This document shows, piece by piece, positions 9,593 to 19,962 of a DNA stretch of 64,000 nucleotides. The notes beneath the pieces are model-generated. The model was not told the DNA's origin and did not search any database. It saw only the letters and a list, made by a program, of their open reading frames with translations. Within the stretch, counting starts at the first letter, position 1. Each line of letters begins with the position of its first letter. The stretch is from Moraxellaceae bacterium (GTDB lineage: Bacteria > Pseudomonadota > Gammaproteobacteria > Burkholderiales > Rhodocyclaceae): assembly GCA_031119205.1 (NCBI GenBank), contig JAVHYF010000001.1:62001-126000 (forward strand). Reading direction: 5' to 3'. The position numbers and the translations under genes are program-made.

Positions 9593-10708
9593 TCAGGGCA
9601 TCAGCTTGACGGTCTGGCCGGCGCGCACACCACCGACGCTGGCCAGCACGACACGGTCACCCGCTGCGATGGCGCCCTTCACCTCGACCTGCCCGCCGGC
9701 CACATCTTCGAGGCCCAGCTGTACCTCACGCCGCTCCAGCTTGTCGCCGACGACGGCCAGCACATAGGTCTGCCCGCCTTCGTCGCGGATCGCCTGCACC
9801 GGAAGGCTCAGGCCCTTGCGGCTCTCCCGCAGCGCGAGGCGGCCCTGCGCCACCATGCCGCCCTTGAGCACCTCCTGCGGATTGGGCACGCGGATGTACA
9901 GCGGAATCATGCGCGAGGCCTCGTCTGCCACCGGCGAGATCCGCTCAACCTGTCCGGTGAAACTGTCGGTCAGGCCATCGACGTTGAGGGTGACATTCAG
10001 GCCGGGGCGTACGGCGCCGACTTCGGTGACCGGCAGCTTGGCCTCGAACTCCAGCACCGTCAGATCGACGATGGCGAACAGGCGTGCATTCATGCCGACG
10101 TGCTGGCCGGGTTCGACCTGGCGTTCGGCGACCACACCAGCGATGGGCGAGCGGATCACCGCCTTGCCCTGCGCCTGTTGCAGCAGAGCCAGCTGGGCCT
10201 CGCGCGCGCGCAGGCCCTGGCGGGCCGCGTCAAGGTTGCTGCGACTGGTGTCGAGGCCGCTTTCGGAAATGTAGTTACGCGCCAGCAGCTGCTCGTTGCG
10301 GCGGTGGGTGCTGTCGGCGAGGTCTACCTGCGCACGTGCGTTGGCAACGTTGGCGCGGCCTTCGGCCACGCGGCTCTCCAGGTCACGCGTATCCATGCGT
10401 GCCAGCAGCTGCCCCTTGCTGACCTTCTGGCCCGCACGCACCATCACCTCCTGCAGGCGGCCCTCCACTTCGGCGGTCAGCAAGCTCTGCTGCACCGGCT
10501 TCAGCAGCCCGGTCAGCGGCACGCTGCTGGACAGGGCCTTGTCGCTGACGATGGCGAGGTCGACCGCGGCGATCTCCGGTACGGCCTCGGCAGACGCAGC
10601 CACTGGCGCCGTTGCCGGTCCCGGGCGTCCGCGCATGGCCACGACGACGACGATGGCCAGCAGCACGGCCAGCACGATCCACAGCTTGGGCGACAGCAAT
10701 CGCTTCAT
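9593..10708 (-). CDS. RND efflux periplasmic adaptor (membrane fusion protein)
   Basis: This 371-residue adaptor links the RND pump to an outer-membrane channel. The N-terminal anchor helix (about 8-25, LWIVLAVLLAIVVVVAM) is followed by a lipoyl-like half motif (GRLQEVMVRAGQKVSKGQLLARMDTRDLES), an alpha-hairpin (about 115-190), the second lipoyl half (VIRSPIAGVVAERQVEPGQHV) and the beta-barrel domain. It is transcribed immediately before the pump gene. A hairpin at 10727-10752 sits upstream of it. Confidence 0.93.
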   Translation of the reverse strand: MKRLLSPKLWIVLAVLLAIVVVVAMRGRPGPATAPVAASAEAVPEIAAVDLAIVSDKALSSSVPLTGLLKPVQQSLLTAEVEGRLQEVMVRAGQKVSKGQLLARMDTRDLESRVAEGRANVANARAQVDLADSTHRRNEQLLARNYISESGLDTSRSNLDAARQGLRAREAQLALLQQAQGKAVIRSPIAGVVAERQVEPGQHVGMNARLFAIVDLTVLEFEAKLPVTEVGAVRPGLNVTLNVDGLTDSFTGQVERISPVADEASRMIPLYIRVPNPQEVLKGGMVAQGRLALRESRKGLSLPVQAIRDEGGQTYVLAVVGDKLERREVQLGLEDVAGGQVEVKGAIAAGDRVVLASVGGVRAGQTVKLMP

Positions 10709-10726
10709 GGAGTTATCCGTTCAATG

Positions 10727-10752
10727 GGCAGCCCGTGTACTTGTGGGCTGCC
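10727..10752. other. hairpin between the coiled-coil gene and the adaptor gene
   Basis: GGCAGCCC (10727-10734) pairs with GGGCTGCC (10745-10752) around a 10-base loop. On the minus strand it follows the 10794 gene and precedes the RND adaptor. There is no T tract, so it may be a weak terminator or an mRNA-stability hairpin. Confidence 0.4.
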
Positions 10753-10793
10753 AGTTCGGGGATGGGGATGGAGCGGAACAGGGAGGGCAGGCC

Positions 10794-11525
10794 TCAGGGA
10801 GCGGGCGCCGGGGTGGCGGCGCGTTCGGCGGCCGCTTTCTTCTCGGCGGCCTTGCGGGCTGCACGGGCTTCGTTGTCGGCCTTGCGCTTGGCGGCCTCGG
10901 CCTTGCGGCGGTCGTAGTCGGCGGCACTTTCACGGGCCGTCGCTGCGCGCTCGGCGGCGGCTTTCTCCTGCGCGGCGCGCTCGGCCTGGCGCTGGGCCTC
11001 GCGCTGCTTCTGTTCAGCCGCAGACGGCAGGGGCTGCACGGTAGGCTCCACCTGGCGCGGCGCCCCCGGGGCCGGCAGCGGCGCCGCACTGGGCATGGGC
11101 ACACGCGGCGTATCGGCAACCGGCGTGCTGGCCGGTGCGCTCAGCTCCGCGCGACGACGTGCCAGCTCGCGATCGCGCTCGGCCACCTCCGCCTGGCGCG
11201 CTGCGGTCTCGATGACCGCAGCGTCTGCGGTGAGCTTGCGTGCTTCCTCCACGACCTCCAGGTAGCGATCACGTGCCTGCTCGCGGCAGCGATTCACCAG
11301 GAAGCGCGACTGGCATTCGTACTCCTCCCGGGTGCGCAACTGCAGTGCAGCCTCCTGCATGCTGGCCGCTTCGCGGCGCATGGCGGTGGCGCGCTGATAC
11401 TCGGCGTCCAGCCCCTTCGTCGGGGCCACCGGCTCGCTGCCCTGTGCAAGACAGGTGCCCATTTGCAGCAGCAGTGCTGCACGGAGAAGGGCTCGGATCG
11501 GGGCTCGGATCGGACTTCGTTTCAT
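10794..11525 (-). CDS. exported Lys/Glu/Ala-rich coiled-coil protein, unknown function
   Basis: This 243-residue protein starts with a signal peptide (MKRSPIRAPIR…LLLQMGTCLAQG). ATG 11525 places that signal at the N-terminus; an upstream in-frame start at 11576 would bury it. Residues about 35-115 hold a helical segment with two cysteines (EYECQSRFLVNRCREQAR). A Pro-rich linker follows, then a long charged Ala/Lys/Glu/Arg helix resembling TonB/TolA-type low-complexity helices. Automated names such as colicin-import protein for similar proteins rest on that composition only. It precedes the RND genes, but an efflux role is not shown. Confidence 0.7.
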   Translation of the reverse strand: MKRSPIRAPIRALLRAALLLQMGTCLAQGSEPVAPTKGLDAEYQRATAMRREAASMQEAALQLRTREEYECQSRFLVNRCREQARDRYLEVVEEARKLTADAAVIETAARQAEVAERDRELARRRAELSAPASTPVADTPRVPMPSAAPLPAPGAPRQVEPTVQPLPSAAEQKQREAQRQAERAAQEKAAAERAATARESAADYDRRKAEAAKRKADNEARAARKAAEKKAAAERAATPAPAP

Positions 11526-11536
11526 CGACTTGTCTA

Positions 11537-11542
11537 CAATGC
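11537..11542 (+). promoter_or_regulatory. possible -10 box for the YheS gene
   Basis: TACAAT is followed by GCGGGGCG, the AT-box-then-GC style seen upstream of several housekeeping genes here. No good -35 lies 16-18 bases upstream, so this is tentative. The leader to the GTG start would be about 155 bases. Confidence 0.25.
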
Positions 11543-11702
11543 GGGGCGCGCCGTCAGGGCTTTGCCATGGCGGCAAGCCCGGCGTGGTGGCGCAACGGGC
11601 AATATTGTCCCTGTTTTTGGGGCAGGCTCGCCACCCTGTCCGACGGATACTGCTGTCGGCATCGTCTTACCTGCTTCGGCTTTTGTTTGGTCCGCCCCCA
11701 TC

Positions 11703-13625
11703 GTGATCCAGTTCCGTCAGCTCAGTTTGTCCCGCGGCGTACGCCGTCTCATCGAAGACCTCAGCCTGCAGATCCACCCCGGCATGCGGGTCGGTGTCGT
11801 GGGTGCCAACGGCACGGGCAAGTCCAGCCTGTTCGCCCTGTTGCGCGGAGAGTTGCACCAGGATGCGGGCGACCTCGAAATGCCCGCCGCGTGGACCATT
11901 GCGCATGTGGCGCAGGAAACGCCCGCCTTGCAGACCACGGCGCTGGACTACGCGATCGACGGCGATGCGGAGTTGCGCCGCGTGCAGCGCGCGCTGGCCG
12001 ACGCGGAAACCGCACACGACGGCGAGCAGGGCGGACTGAGGGTCGCCGAACTGCACACCCGCCTGCAGGACATCGACGGTTATTCCGCCCAGGCGCGCGC
12101 CAGCACGCTGCTGCACGGCCTGGGTTTCGCCGAGGCAGACCTGCGCCGCGCGGTGTCCGAGTTCTCCGGCGGCTGGCGCATGCGGCTGAACCTCGCCCAG
12201 GCGCTGATGTGCCGCAGCGACCTGCTGCTGCTGGACGAACCGACCAACCACCTCGACCTCGATGCCGTGGTGTGGCTGGAAAAGTGGCTGGCGGGCTACC
12301 GCGGCACCCTGCTGCTGATCTCGCACGACCGCGACTTCCTCGACGGCGTGGCGACGCACATCGCCCACCTGGAGCAAGGACGCCTCAGCTTCTACAGCGG
12401 CAACTACTCCGGCTTCGAAGACCAGCACGCCGCACAGCTGGCGCAGCAGCAGGCGATGTTCGAGCGCCAGCAGCGCGAGGTGGCGCACCTGCAGAAGTAC
12501 ATCGACCGCTTCCGCGCTCAGGCCACCAAGGCGCGCCAGGCACAGAGCCGCATCAAGGCGCTGGACCGCATGGAACGCATCGCTGCCGCCCACGTCGACA
12601 CGCCCTTCAGCTTCAGCTTCGCCGAACCGGAACGCGCACCCGATCCGCTGATGACGCTGGACAAGGTGGCACTCGGCTACGGTGAGCGCAGCATCGTGCA
12701 GGGCCTGACCCTGACCGTGCGACCCGGCGCACGCATCGGCCTGCTGGGCCCCAATGGCGCGGGCAAGTCCACCCTGATACGCCACCTCGCCGGCGAGCTC
12801 GCCGTGCAAGGCGGTGTGTCGCTGGTCGGCAAGGGCGTGGCCATCGGCTACTTCGCCCAGCACCAGCTGGAGCAACTGCGGCCGGACGAAAGCCCGTTGC
12901 AACACCTGGTGCGGCAGGAACCGCAGACCCGCGAACAGGACCTGCGCGACTACCTCGGTGGTTTCGACTTCCGCGGCGCCATGGCCGACGCGAAGATCGC
13001 GCCCTTCTCTGGCGGCGAGAAGTCCCGCCTCGCCCTGGCCCTGTTGATCCGCCACCGCCCCAACCTGCTGCTGCTGGACGAGCCGACCAACCACCTCGAC
13101 CTCGAGATGCGTCATGCGCTGACCCTGGCCTTGGCCGAGTACGAGGGCAGCATGGTGCTGGTGAGCCACGACCGCGCGCTGCTACGCACGGTGTGCAACG
13201 ACTTCCTGCTGGTGGCCGACGGTCGTGCGCAGGCCTTCGATGGCGACGTGGACGATTACCTGCAATGGCTGGACGCCCGTCGCAGCCAGGAACAGGCCGC
13301 ACTGCAGAACACCGACGCCGCGCAGGACAAGGCCGCTCGCATCGCCGCACGCGAGAACGCCGCGGCTGAGCGCCAGCAGAAACTGCAGCGCCGTCGCCCG
13401 TTGTTGAAGGAAGTCGAGCAGCTGGACCGGAAACTGGCTGCCTGGCAGACCGAGAAGAAGACGCTGGACGAACGACTTGCCGATCCGGAGTTGTACACCG
13501 GCAAGGACAGCGGCGAAGTGCAGTCCCTGCTCAAGCGTCAGGGCGAGCTTGCCAATGGCATCGACGAGGCGGAGATGCGCTGGCTGGAGATACAGACAGA
13601 GCTCGAGGAAATCGGCGAGGTTTAA
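11703..13625 (+). CDS. yheS: ABC-F ATPase, YheS type
   Basis: This 640-residue cytoplasmic protein carries two ABC ATPase domains and no membrane segments. Domain 1 has Walker A GANGTGKSS, signature SGGWRMRLNLAQAL and Walker [13 protein letters not shown]; domain 2 has GPNGAGKST, SGGEKSRLALALL and [13 protein letters not shown] Lys/Arg-rich linker and a C-terminal coiled coil follow the YheS pattern. ABC-F proteins bind the ribosomal E site and relieve stalled translation. GTG 11703 was chosen because the resulting N-terminus (IQFRQLSLSRGVRRL) aligns with E. coli YheS and the total length matches (about 637). The frame is open far upstream without homology. Confidence 0.92.
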   Translation: MIQFRQLSLSRGVRRLIEDLSLQIHPGMRVGVVGANGTGKSSLFALLRGELHQDAGDLEMPAAWTIAHVAQETPALQTTALDYAIDGDAELRRVQRALADAETAHDGEQGGLRVAELHTRLQDIDGYSAQARASTLLHGLGFAEADLRRAVSEFSGGWRMRLNLAQALMCRSDLLLLDEPTNHLDLDAVVWLEKWLAGYRGTLLLISHDRDFLDGVATHIAHLEQGRLSFYSGNYSGFEDQHAAQLAQQQAMFERQQREVAHLQKYIDRFRAQATKARQAQSRIKALDRMERIAAAHVDTPFSFSFAEPERAPDPLMTLDKVALGYGERSIVQGLTLTVRPGARIGLLGPNGAGKSTLIRHLAGELAVQGGVSLVGKGVAIGYFAQHQLEQLRPDESPLQHLVRQEPQTREQDLRDYLGGFDFRGAMADAKIAPFSGGEKSRLALALLIRHRPNLLLLDEPTNHLDLEMRHALTLALAEYEGSMVLVSHDRALLRTVCNDFLLVADGRAQAFDGDVDDYLQWLDARRSQEQAALQNTDAAQDKAARIAARENAAAERQQKLQRRRPLLKEVEQLDRKLAAWQTEKKTLDERLADPELYTGKDSGEVQSLLKRQGELANGIDEAEMRWLEIQTELEEIGEV

Positions 13626-13680
13626 GGGGTCTGCAGGAAGCGGTGCTGGCTTCGTTGCGCCTCCTTGCCGCAGGACTTGG

Positions 13681-13714
13681 TTGGGCTTCGCTGAGCTTGC
13701 CGAAGCAAGCCCAA
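13681..13714. terminator. possible bidirectional terminator hairpin
   Basis: TTGGGCTT (13681-13688) pairs with AAGCCCAA (13707-13714) between the convergent YheS and aminotransferase genes. An alternative inner pairing CTTCG/CGAAG exists. No T run follows, so it is a weak candidate. Confidence 0.35.
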
Positions 13715-13735
13715 CACGATTACCTTCAGCCTTCG

Positions 13736-14899
13736 CTACAGCCGCACCAGTTTCTCGCAAGCCCGCGCCAGCGTGTCCTCGTTCTTGGCGAAGCAGAAGC
13801 GCAACACCTTGTGTTGTCCCTGCGCCGGATCGGTATAGAAAGCCGACACCGGAATGCTCGCCACGCCGACTTCCTGCGTCCAGCGCCGCGCCAGCGTGGC
13901 GTCGTCCTCGTCGCTGATCGCCGCGTAGCTGGCGAGCTGGAAATAGGTGCCGCGACAGGGCAGCAGCTGCAGGCGCGAAGCCGCCAGCGCGTCGCGGAAG
14001 AAGTCGCGCTTGCGCTGGTAGAAGTCGGCCAGTTCCAGGTAGCCGGACGGGTCCTGCATCCAGTCGGCGAGCGCGAGTTGCACGGGGGTATTCACTGTGA
14101 ACACGGTGAACTGGTGGGCCTTGCGGAACTCGGCCATCAGCTCGCGTGGCGCCGCCACGTGGCCCACCTTCCAGCCGGTGGCGTGCACGGTCTTGCCGAA
14201 GGAGCTGCACACGAAGCTGCGTGAGGCGAGCTCCGGGTGACGCGCGCAGCTTTCATGTCGCGCGCCGTCATACACCATGTGCTCGTACACCTCGTCGCTG
14301 ACGATGGCGATGCGCGTATCGCGCACGATGTCGGCGAGCTGTGCCATGTCCTCCGCGGTCCACACGCTGCCGCTGGGGTTGTGCGGCGTGTTCAGCATGA
14401 TCAGCCGGGTGCGCGGCGTCACCAGTTTGCGCACCGCCACCCAGTCGGGCCGGTAGTCCGGGTACTGCAGGGTCGCCACCACGGCCTTGCCGCCGTTCAG
14501 TTCGATGGCCGGAATGTAGCTGTCGTACACCGGCTGGAACACGATCACCTCGTCACCCGGGCGCACCATGCACGCCACGGCAGTGTACAGCGCCTGGGTG
14601 CCGCCGGCGGTGACAGTGATCTCGTGCTCGGGGTCGTACTGCGTGCCGTACAGCGCGGCCATCTTGGCAGCGAGCGCCTCGCGCAAGGGCATCGCACCTG
14701 CCATCGGCGGGTACTGGTTGGCGCCGGCGCGCATGTGGTGGGTCACCCGGTCGACCAGTGCAGCCGGCGGCGAGAAATCCGGGAAGCCCTGGGACAGGTT
14801 GATCGCACCATGCTCCGCGGCCAGCCGCGACATCACGGTGAAGATGGTCGTGCCGACGTCCGGCAGGCGGGATTCGATGGCAGCAGGGAAGCGGGGCAT
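13736..14899 (-). CDS. PLP aminotransferase, methionine aminotransferase (YbdL) type
   Basis: This 387-residue fold-type I aminotransferase matches the length of E. coli YbdL (386), which acts on methionine, His and Phe. Visible marks are the N-terminal NLSQGFPDF, the NPSG loop ([11 protein letters not shown]), [12 protein letters not shown], the PLP-lysine segment [15 protein letters not shown], and the C-terminal Arg region [17 protein letters not shown] 14899 was chosen by homology; the frame is open to 15097 but that extension is not protein-like. It is monocistronic and divergent from azurin. Substrate is inferred from the family and not proven. Confidence 0.88.
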   Translation of the reverse strand: MPRFPAAIESRLPDVGTTIFTVMSRLAAEHGAINLSQGFPDFSPPAALVDRVTHHMRAGANQYPPMAGAMPLREALAAKMAALYGTQYDPEHEITVTAGGTQALYTAVACMVRPGDEVIVFQPVYDSYIPAIELNGGKAVVATLQYPDYRPDWVAVRKLVTPRTRLIMLNTPHNPSGSVWTAEDMAQLADIVRDTRIAIVSDEVYEHMVYDGARHESCARHPELASRSFVCSSFGKTVHATGWKVGHVAAPRELMAEFRKAHQFTVFTVNTPVQLALADWMQDPSGYLELADFYQRKRDFFRDALAASRLQLLPCRGTYFQLASYAAISDEDDATLARRWTQEVGVASIPVSAFYTDPAQGQHKVLRFCFAKNEDTLARACEKLVRL

Positions 14900-15130
14900 G
14901 GTTGCAGCAAGGCAGGTCGATGCGCGCATTGTGGCGCAGCCGGCGTTGGTGCGCATGGCGGTACCGCTTGCGGCAGGCCGTGCCTCAGGCAGCCTGCCCC
15001 TCCGCGCGCACGCACGCACGCAGCCGATCGCGCAAGAGTTGATATCCGACAAGGTGCGGCGCCATGCTCGTCGGCCAGACTGGGGGCCGGGACTCACTCA
15101 TTCCCTCCTACAACCCACAAGGAAAATGCC

Positions 15131-15586
15131 ATGTCTTCCATCCGCAAGCTGATGATCGCCGCCGTGTGTGCCAGCGCCGCCGCACCGCTCTGGGCCCAGC
15201 AATGCAACCTGACCGTCGAGAGCAACGACGCCATGCAGTTCAACACCAAGGCGATCACCGTGCCGAAGGCCTGCAAGCAGTTCACTGTGGAGCTGGTGCA
15301 TACCGGCAAGCTGCCGCGCAACGCCATGGGCCACAACTGGGTGCTGGTGAAGACCGCCGACCTGCAGGCGGTGGCGAGTGACGGCATGGCTGCCGGCGTC
15401 GACAAGGGCTTCCTCAAGCCGGCCGACGCACGGGTGATTGCCACCACCAAGCTGATCGGCGGCGGCGAGCGCGACAAGGTGAGCTTCGCCGTGTCGAAGC
15501 TCAAGGCCGGCGAGGCCTACACCTTCTTCTGCTCCTTCCCCGGCCACAGCAGCATCATGAAGGGCACCCTCAACCTGGGCTCCTGA
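15131..15586 (+). CDS. azu: azurin (blue copper protein)
   Basis: This 151-residue periplasmic electron carrier has a signal peptide cut near LWA-QQC (residue 22). The mature part keeps the copper ligands: His68 (GHNW), Cys134 and His139 (FFCSFPGH) and Met143 (SIMKG). Cys25 and Cys48 form the usual disulfide pair. AGGA precedes the ATG. Azurin shuttles electrons among cytochromes, cytochrome cd1 nitrite reductase or oxidases. No respiratory partner is nearby, so the in vivo partner is unknown. Confidence 0.96.
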   Translation: MSSIRKLMIAAVCASAAAPLWAQQCNLTVESNDAMQFNTKAITVPKACKQFTVELVHTGKLPRNAMGHNWVLVKTADLQAVASDGMAAGVDKGFLKPADARVIATTKLIGGGERDKVSFAVSKLKAGEAYTFFCSFPGHSSIMKGTLNLGS

Positions 15587-15646
15587 CCCGCAACACGCCC
15601 CGCAGCCCCGTCCCTGAGAGATAGGCGGCGGGGCCGGCGCTTGCAG

Positions 15647-15652
15647 TAAAAT
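15647..15652 (+). promoter_or_regulatory. possible -10 box upstream of ilvD
   Basis: TAAAAT followed by GGCGG lies 114 bases before the ilvD start. No clear -35 is present, so it is tentative. Confidence 0.25.
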
Positions 15653-15765
15653 GGCGGATTCCACCGGCCGCCAGACGTATTTCGCCAAAGTACCTCTCCA
15701 TACGGGCCGGCTGCAGTGCTGCGTCCGCCGGGCGCACCTGCATCATTCAGCCTGGAGTCCGTTTC

Positions 15766-17631
15766 ATGCCGCAATACCGCTCACGCACCACCACCCATGG
15801 CCGCAACATGGCCGGCGCCCGCGCGCTCTGGCGCGCCACCGGCATGAAGGACGGCGACTTCGAGAAGCCGATCATCGCGGTGGTCAATAGCTTCACCCAG
15901 TTCGTCCCCGGCCACGTGCACCTGAAGGATCTGGGCCAGATGGTGGCCCGCGAGATCGAGGCCGCCGGTGGCGTCGCCAAGGAATTCAACACCATCGCCG
16001 TCGATGACGGCATCGCCATGGGCCACGGCGGCATGCTGTACAGCCTGCCCTCGCGCGAGCTGATCGCCGACAGCGTGGAGTACATGGTGAACGCGCACTG
16101 CGCCGACGCCATGGTGTGCATCTCCAACTGCGACAAGATCACCCCGGGGATGCTGATGGCCGCGATGCGCCTGAACATCCCCGCCGTGTTCGTGTCCGGT
16201 GGCCCGATGGAAGCCGGCAAGGTCATCGCCAAAACGCCGGGCGCCGAGAAGGTCATCAAGCTGGACCTGGTGGACGCCATGGTGAAGGCCGCCGACAAGA
16301 CGGTGAGCGACGCCGACGTGGCCGAGATCGAACGCTCCGCCTGCCCCACCTGCGGCTCCTGCTCCGGCATGTTCACCGCCAACTCGATGAACTGCCTGAC
16401 CGAGGCGCTGGGCCTGTCCCTGCCGGGCAACGGCACCATCGTCGCCACCCACGCCGACCGCAAGCAGCTGTTCCTGCGTGCCGGCCGCCTGGTGGTCGAC
16501 CTGGCCAAGCGTTACTACGAGCAGGACGATGCCAGCGTCCTGCCGCGCAACATCGCCACCTTCAAGGCCTTCGAGAACGCCATGGCGCTGGACGTCGCGA
16601 TGGGTGGCTCCACCAACACAGTGCTGCACCTGCTGGCTGCCGCACGCGAAGCCGGCGTCGACTTCACGATGGCCGACATCGACCGCGTGTCGCGCAAGGT
16701 GCCCTGCCTGTGCAAGGTGGCGCCGATGACCGACAAGTTCCACATCGAGGACGTGCACCGCGCCGGCGGCGTGATGGGCATCCTCGGCGAACTGGCGCGT
16801 GCCGGCCTGCTGCACACCGACACCCACACCGTGCACAGCCACACCATGAAGGGCGCGCTGGAGCAGTGGGACGTGATCCATGCGCACGACAACGCAGTGT
16901 TCGACTTCTACCGTGCCAGCCCCGGTGGCGTGCCGACGCAAGTCGCTTTCAGCCAGGACCGCCGCTACACCGAGCTGGACCTGGACCGCAGCAAGGGCTG
17001 CATCCGCGACAAGGAAAATGCCTATTCGCAGGATGGCGGCCTGGCTGTGCTCTACGGCAACATCGCGCGCAACGGCTGCATCGTGAAGACCGCCGGCGTC
17101 GATGAATCCATCTGGAAGTTCACCGGCAAGGCCCGCGTGTACGAAAGCCAGGACGATGCCGTCGAAGGCATCCTCGGCGAGGAAGTGCAGGCCGGCGACG
17201 TGGTCATCATCCGCTACGAAGGCCCCAAGGGCGGCCCGGGCATGCAGGAGATGCTGTACCCCACCAGCTACCTGAAGAGCCGCGGCCTGGGCAAGCAATG
17301 CGCCCTGCTCACCGACGGCCGCTTCTCCGGTGGCACCTCCGGCCTGTCCATCGGCCACGCCTCGCCGGAAGCGGCGATGGGTGGCGAGATCGGCCTGGTG
17401 GAGACCGGCGACACCATCGAGATCGACATCCCCAACCGCACCATCCACCTCGCCGTCAGCGACGAGGAGATGGCCCACCGTCGCGGCAAGATGGACGCGC
17501 GCGGCGCGCAGGCCTGGAAGCCGGCCAAGCGCGAACGCTACGTGTCCGCCGCGCTGCAGGCCTACGCCCTGCTGACCACCAGTGCCGACACCGGTGCAGT
17601 GCGCGACGTGACGCAGATTCCGCATCGCTGA
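15766..17631 (+). CDS. ilvD: dihydroxy-acid dehydratase
   Basis: This 621-residue enzyme converts 2,3-dihydroxy-isovalerate or -methylvalerate to the 2-keto acids in Val/Ile synthesis. Its length matches the long IlvD class (E. coli 616). Fe-S cluster cysteines are visible at SNCDKITPG (Cys122) and in [11 protein letters not shown] (193-199). The active-site region [19 protein letters not shown] is intact near the C-terminus. ATG 15766 begins [22 protein letters not shown], the usual start. It is followed by a clean terminator and appears monocistronic. Confidence 0.97.
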   Translation: MPQYRSRTTTHGRNMAGARALWRATGMKDGDFEKPIIAVVNSFTQFVPGHVHLKDLGQMVAREIEAAGGVAKEFNTIAVDDGIAMGHGGMLYSLPSRELIADSVEYMVNAHCADAMVCISNCDKITPGMLMAAMRLNIPAVFVSGGPMEAGKVIAKTPGAEKVIKLDLVDAMVKAADKTVSDADVAEIERSACPTCGSCSGMFTANSMNCLTEALGLSLPGNGTIVATHADRKQLFLRAGRLVVDLAKRYYEQDDASVLPRNIATFKAFENAMALDVAMGGSTNTVLHLLAAAREAGVDFTMADIDRVSRKVPCLCKVAPMTDKFHIEDVHRAGGVMGILGELARAGLLHTDTHTVHSHTMKGALEQWDVIHAHDNAVFDFYRASPGGVPTQVAFSQDRRYTELDLDRSKGCIRDKENAYSQDGGLAVLYGNIARNGCIVKTAGVDESIWKFTGKARVYESQDDAVEGILGEEVQAGDVVIIRYEGPKGGPGMQEMLYPTSYLKSRGLGKQCALLTDGRFSGGTSGLSIGHASPEAAMGGEIGLVETGDTIEIDIPNRTIHLAVSDEEMAHRRGKMDARGAQAWKPAKRERYVSAALQAYALLTTSADTGAVRDVTQIPHR

Positions 17632-17653
17632 ACCCGGCGCGACTCAGCACAGA

Positions 17654-17677
17654 AGCGGGCTGCGGCCCGCTTTTTTT
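17654..17677 (+). terminator. ilvD terminator
   Basis: AGCGGGC (17654-17660) pairs with GCCCGCT (17665-17671) around TGCG, followed by a run of seven T. This is a classic rho-independent terminator. Confidence 0.92.
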
Positions 17678-17831
17678 GTGTCCGCACGCAACGCACCGAG
17701 GGAAAACCCGAAGCAGGATCAAACATCCACGATTCTGAAACCTGCCGCAGCGCACAAAGTAATAGCATCCGCCCATCGTTTCCTGCATCGTAAGGAAGCG
17801 GCCTGTGCCCTCATACGAAAAGGTGGATGTC

Positions 17832-19889
17832 ATGCAGACCTTCTATCTCTCCCCCGCCCGACAGAATGTCGGCCTGACCTCGGTGGCCCTCGGCGTCGTG
17901 CGTGCCTTCCAGCGTCAGGGCCTGCGCGTGGGCTTTGCCAAGCCGGTTGCCCAGGACGAGGAAGCCCTCGACCGCTCACTGCATTTCGCGCGTGCCATCT
18001 TCAACCTGCAGGTGCGTGACGCCCTGCCGATGGCCAGCGTGGCCGACCGCGTGTCCGGCGGCGGCCATGACGAGTTGATGGAAGAGATCGTCAGCCTGTG
18101 CATGCAGGCTTCCGAAGGCGCCGACGTGCTGATCGTCGAAGGCCTGCACACCGACCCCGGCTTTCCGCCGACGGCCCGCCTCAACATCGACATCGCCCGC
18201 AGCCTGCAGGCCGAGGTGATCCTCGTCGGCACGGCCAAGGCGCCGGACGCCGTCACCGAACTGAAGCAGACGGCCAGCCGCTTCGAGAACGCTGGCCTGC
18301 ACGTAGCCGGCGTGATCATGAACCACGTCGCCACCGACTTCGACGAACCCGCGCTCAAGGCCGGCCTCGGCAAGCTGACGCTGTGGGGTGCCATCCGCCA
18401 CGATCCGGCACTGCTGGCGCCGCGCACGCTGGACGTCGCCCGCCACCTGGACGCCGATGTCATCGTCGAAGGCGAAATGGCTACCCGCCGCGTGCTGGAA
18501 ACCGTGGTGGCCGGCCGCTCCGCACCGGAAGTCATCGAGCGCCTCAAGCCCGGCGCCCTGATCGTCAGCTCCGGCGACCGTGACGACATCATGATCGCCA
18601 CCGCACTGGCCGCCTCTCGCGGCATCCAGCTCGCCGGCCTGCTGCTGACGCATTCCACCGACATGGACCCGCGCGTATTCGAACTGGGCTCGCAGGCCTT
18701 CCACAGCGGCCTGCCGATCCTGCGCACCGACACCGACAGCTTCGGCACCGCCAGCATCATCTCGCGCGTGCCCACCCAGGTGGCCGCCGACGACATGCAG
18801 CGCATGGAAGACGTGCTCGACACGGTGGCGGAGCAACTGAACACCGATGCATTGACCAGCGGCGTGAAGATGCCGGCCTCCACCCGCATGTCGCCGCCCG
18901 CGTTCCGCTACCAGCTGATCCAGAAGGCGCGCGCTGCCGGCAAGCGCATCGTGCTGCCGGAAGGCGACGAGCCGCGCACCGTGAAGGCCGCTGTCATCTG
19001 TACGGAGAAGGGGATTGCCCGCTGCGTGCTGCTGGGCAAGCGCGATGCGATCGAAGCCGTGGCCGCCGCACAGGGCGTCACCCTGCCCCCCGGCCTGGAG
19101 ATCCTCGACCCGGATGAGACGCGCGAGAAGTATGTCGAGCCGATGGTCGAACTGCGCAAGAGCAAGGGCCTGCTCGCCGGCCAGGCGCGCGAGCAGCTGC
19201 AGGACACCGTGGTGCTGGGCACCATGATGCTGGCGCAGGACGATGTGGACGGTCTGGTGTCAGGCGCGGTGCACACCACCGCCAACACGGTGCGCCCGGC
19301 GCTGCAACTCATCAAGACCGCACCGGGCTCCAACATCGTGTCCTCGGTGTTCTTCATGCTGATGCCCGACCAGGTACTGGTGTACGGCGACTGCGCGATC
19401 AACCCCGACCCGGATGCCGACCAGCTGGCCGACATCGCCGTGCAGAGCGCGGAGTCCGCGCTGGCCTTCGGCGTCGAACCCAAGGTGGCGATGATCAGCT
19501 ACAGCACCGGCAGCTCCGGCACCGGCGCCGAAGTCGAGAAGGTGCGCGAGGCCACCCGCCTTGCAAAAGAACGTCGCCCGGAACTGCTGATCGACGGCCC
19601 GCTGCAGTACGACGCCGCTTCGGTCGCCGATGTCGGTCGCCAGAAAGCGCCCAACAGCCCGGTCGCCGGCCAGGCCACGGTGTTCGTGTTCCCCGACCTC
19701 AACACCGGCAACACCACCTACAAGGCGGTGCAACGCAGCGCCAACGTGGTGAGCGTGGGCCCGATGCTGCAAGGCCTGCGCAAGCCGGTGAACGACCTGT
19801 CGCGCGGTGCGCTGGTGGATGACATCGTGTTCACCATCGCCCTGACTGCCATCCAGGCGCAGTCCATGGCCGACCAGAAGAAGGCCTGA
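17832..19889 (+). CDS. pta: phosphate acetyltransferase (long, three-domain form)
   Basis: This 685-residue enzyme interconverts acetyl-CoA and acetyl phosphate. It has an N-terminal P-loop-like domain (MQTFYLSPARQNVGLTSVALG), a middle DRTGG-type domain (about 210-340) and a C-terminal PTA domain (about 365-680, RIVLPEGDEPRTVKAA to DDIVFTIALTAIQ). ATG 17832 was chosen because AAGGTGG lies just upstream and the N-terminus aligns with E. coli Pta; a GTG at 17805 is in frame but not conserved. Its usual partner ackA is 24 kb away and sits with a second, MaoC-fused PTA. The long form is often allosterically regulated. Confidence 0.95.
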   Translation: MQTFYLSPARQNVGLTSVALGVVRAFQRQGLRVGFAKPVAQDEEALDRSLHFARAIFNLQVRDALPMASVADRVSGGGHDELMEEIVSLCMQASEGADVLIVEGLHTDPGFPPTARLNIDIARSLQAEVILVGTAKAPDAVTELKQTASRFENAGLHVAGVIMNHVATDFDEPALKAGLGKLTLWGAIRHDPALLAPRTLDVARHLDADVIVEGEMATRRVLETVVAGRSAPEVIERLKPGALIVSSGDRDDIMIATALAASRGIQLAGLLLTHSTDMDPRVFELGSQAFHSGLPILRTDTDSFGTASIISRVPTQVAADDMQRMEDVLDTVAEQLNTDALTSGVKMPASTRMSPPAFRYQLIQKARAAGKRIVLPEGDEPRTVKAAVICTEKGIARCVLLGKRDAIEAVAAAQGVTLPPGLEILDPDETREKYVEPMVELRKSKGLLAGQAREQLQDTVVLGTMMLAQDDVDGLVSGAVHTTANTVRPALQLIKTAPGSNIVSSVFFMLMPDQVLVYGDCAINPDPDADQLADIAVQSAESALAFGVEPKVAMISYSTGSSGTGAEVEKVREATRLAKERRPELLIDGPLQYDAASVADVGRQKAPNSPVAGQATVFVFPDLNTGNTTYKAVQRSANVVSVGPMLQGLRKPVNDLSRGALVDDIVFTIALTAIQAQSMADQKKA

Positions 19890-19906
19890 GCGTCTCCGCC
19901 AGAAAA

Positions 19907-19936
19907 CAGAAAGGCGACCCGCGGGTCGCCTTTCTG
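19907..19936. terminator. bidirectional terminator between pta and ppc
   Basis: CAGAAAGGCGACCC (19907-19920) and its complement (19923-19936) form a long stem between convergent genes. The plus tail is CTTTCTG and the minus tail TTTTCTGG, so it can serve both. Confidence 0.85.
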
Positions 19937-19962
19937 CTTTCTGCGTTGCTACTGCGCGATGC

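Noticed and set aside
10296-11702. N-terminal extension of the YheS frame upstream of GTG 11703
   Set aside because: It is antisense to the adaptor and coiled-coil genes and has shadow composition; the GTG start aligns with YheS.
15612-15622. CTGAGA motif suggesting a TPP riboswitch
   Set aside because: It lacks the rest of the conserved TPP structure and precedes ilvD, not a thiamine gene.
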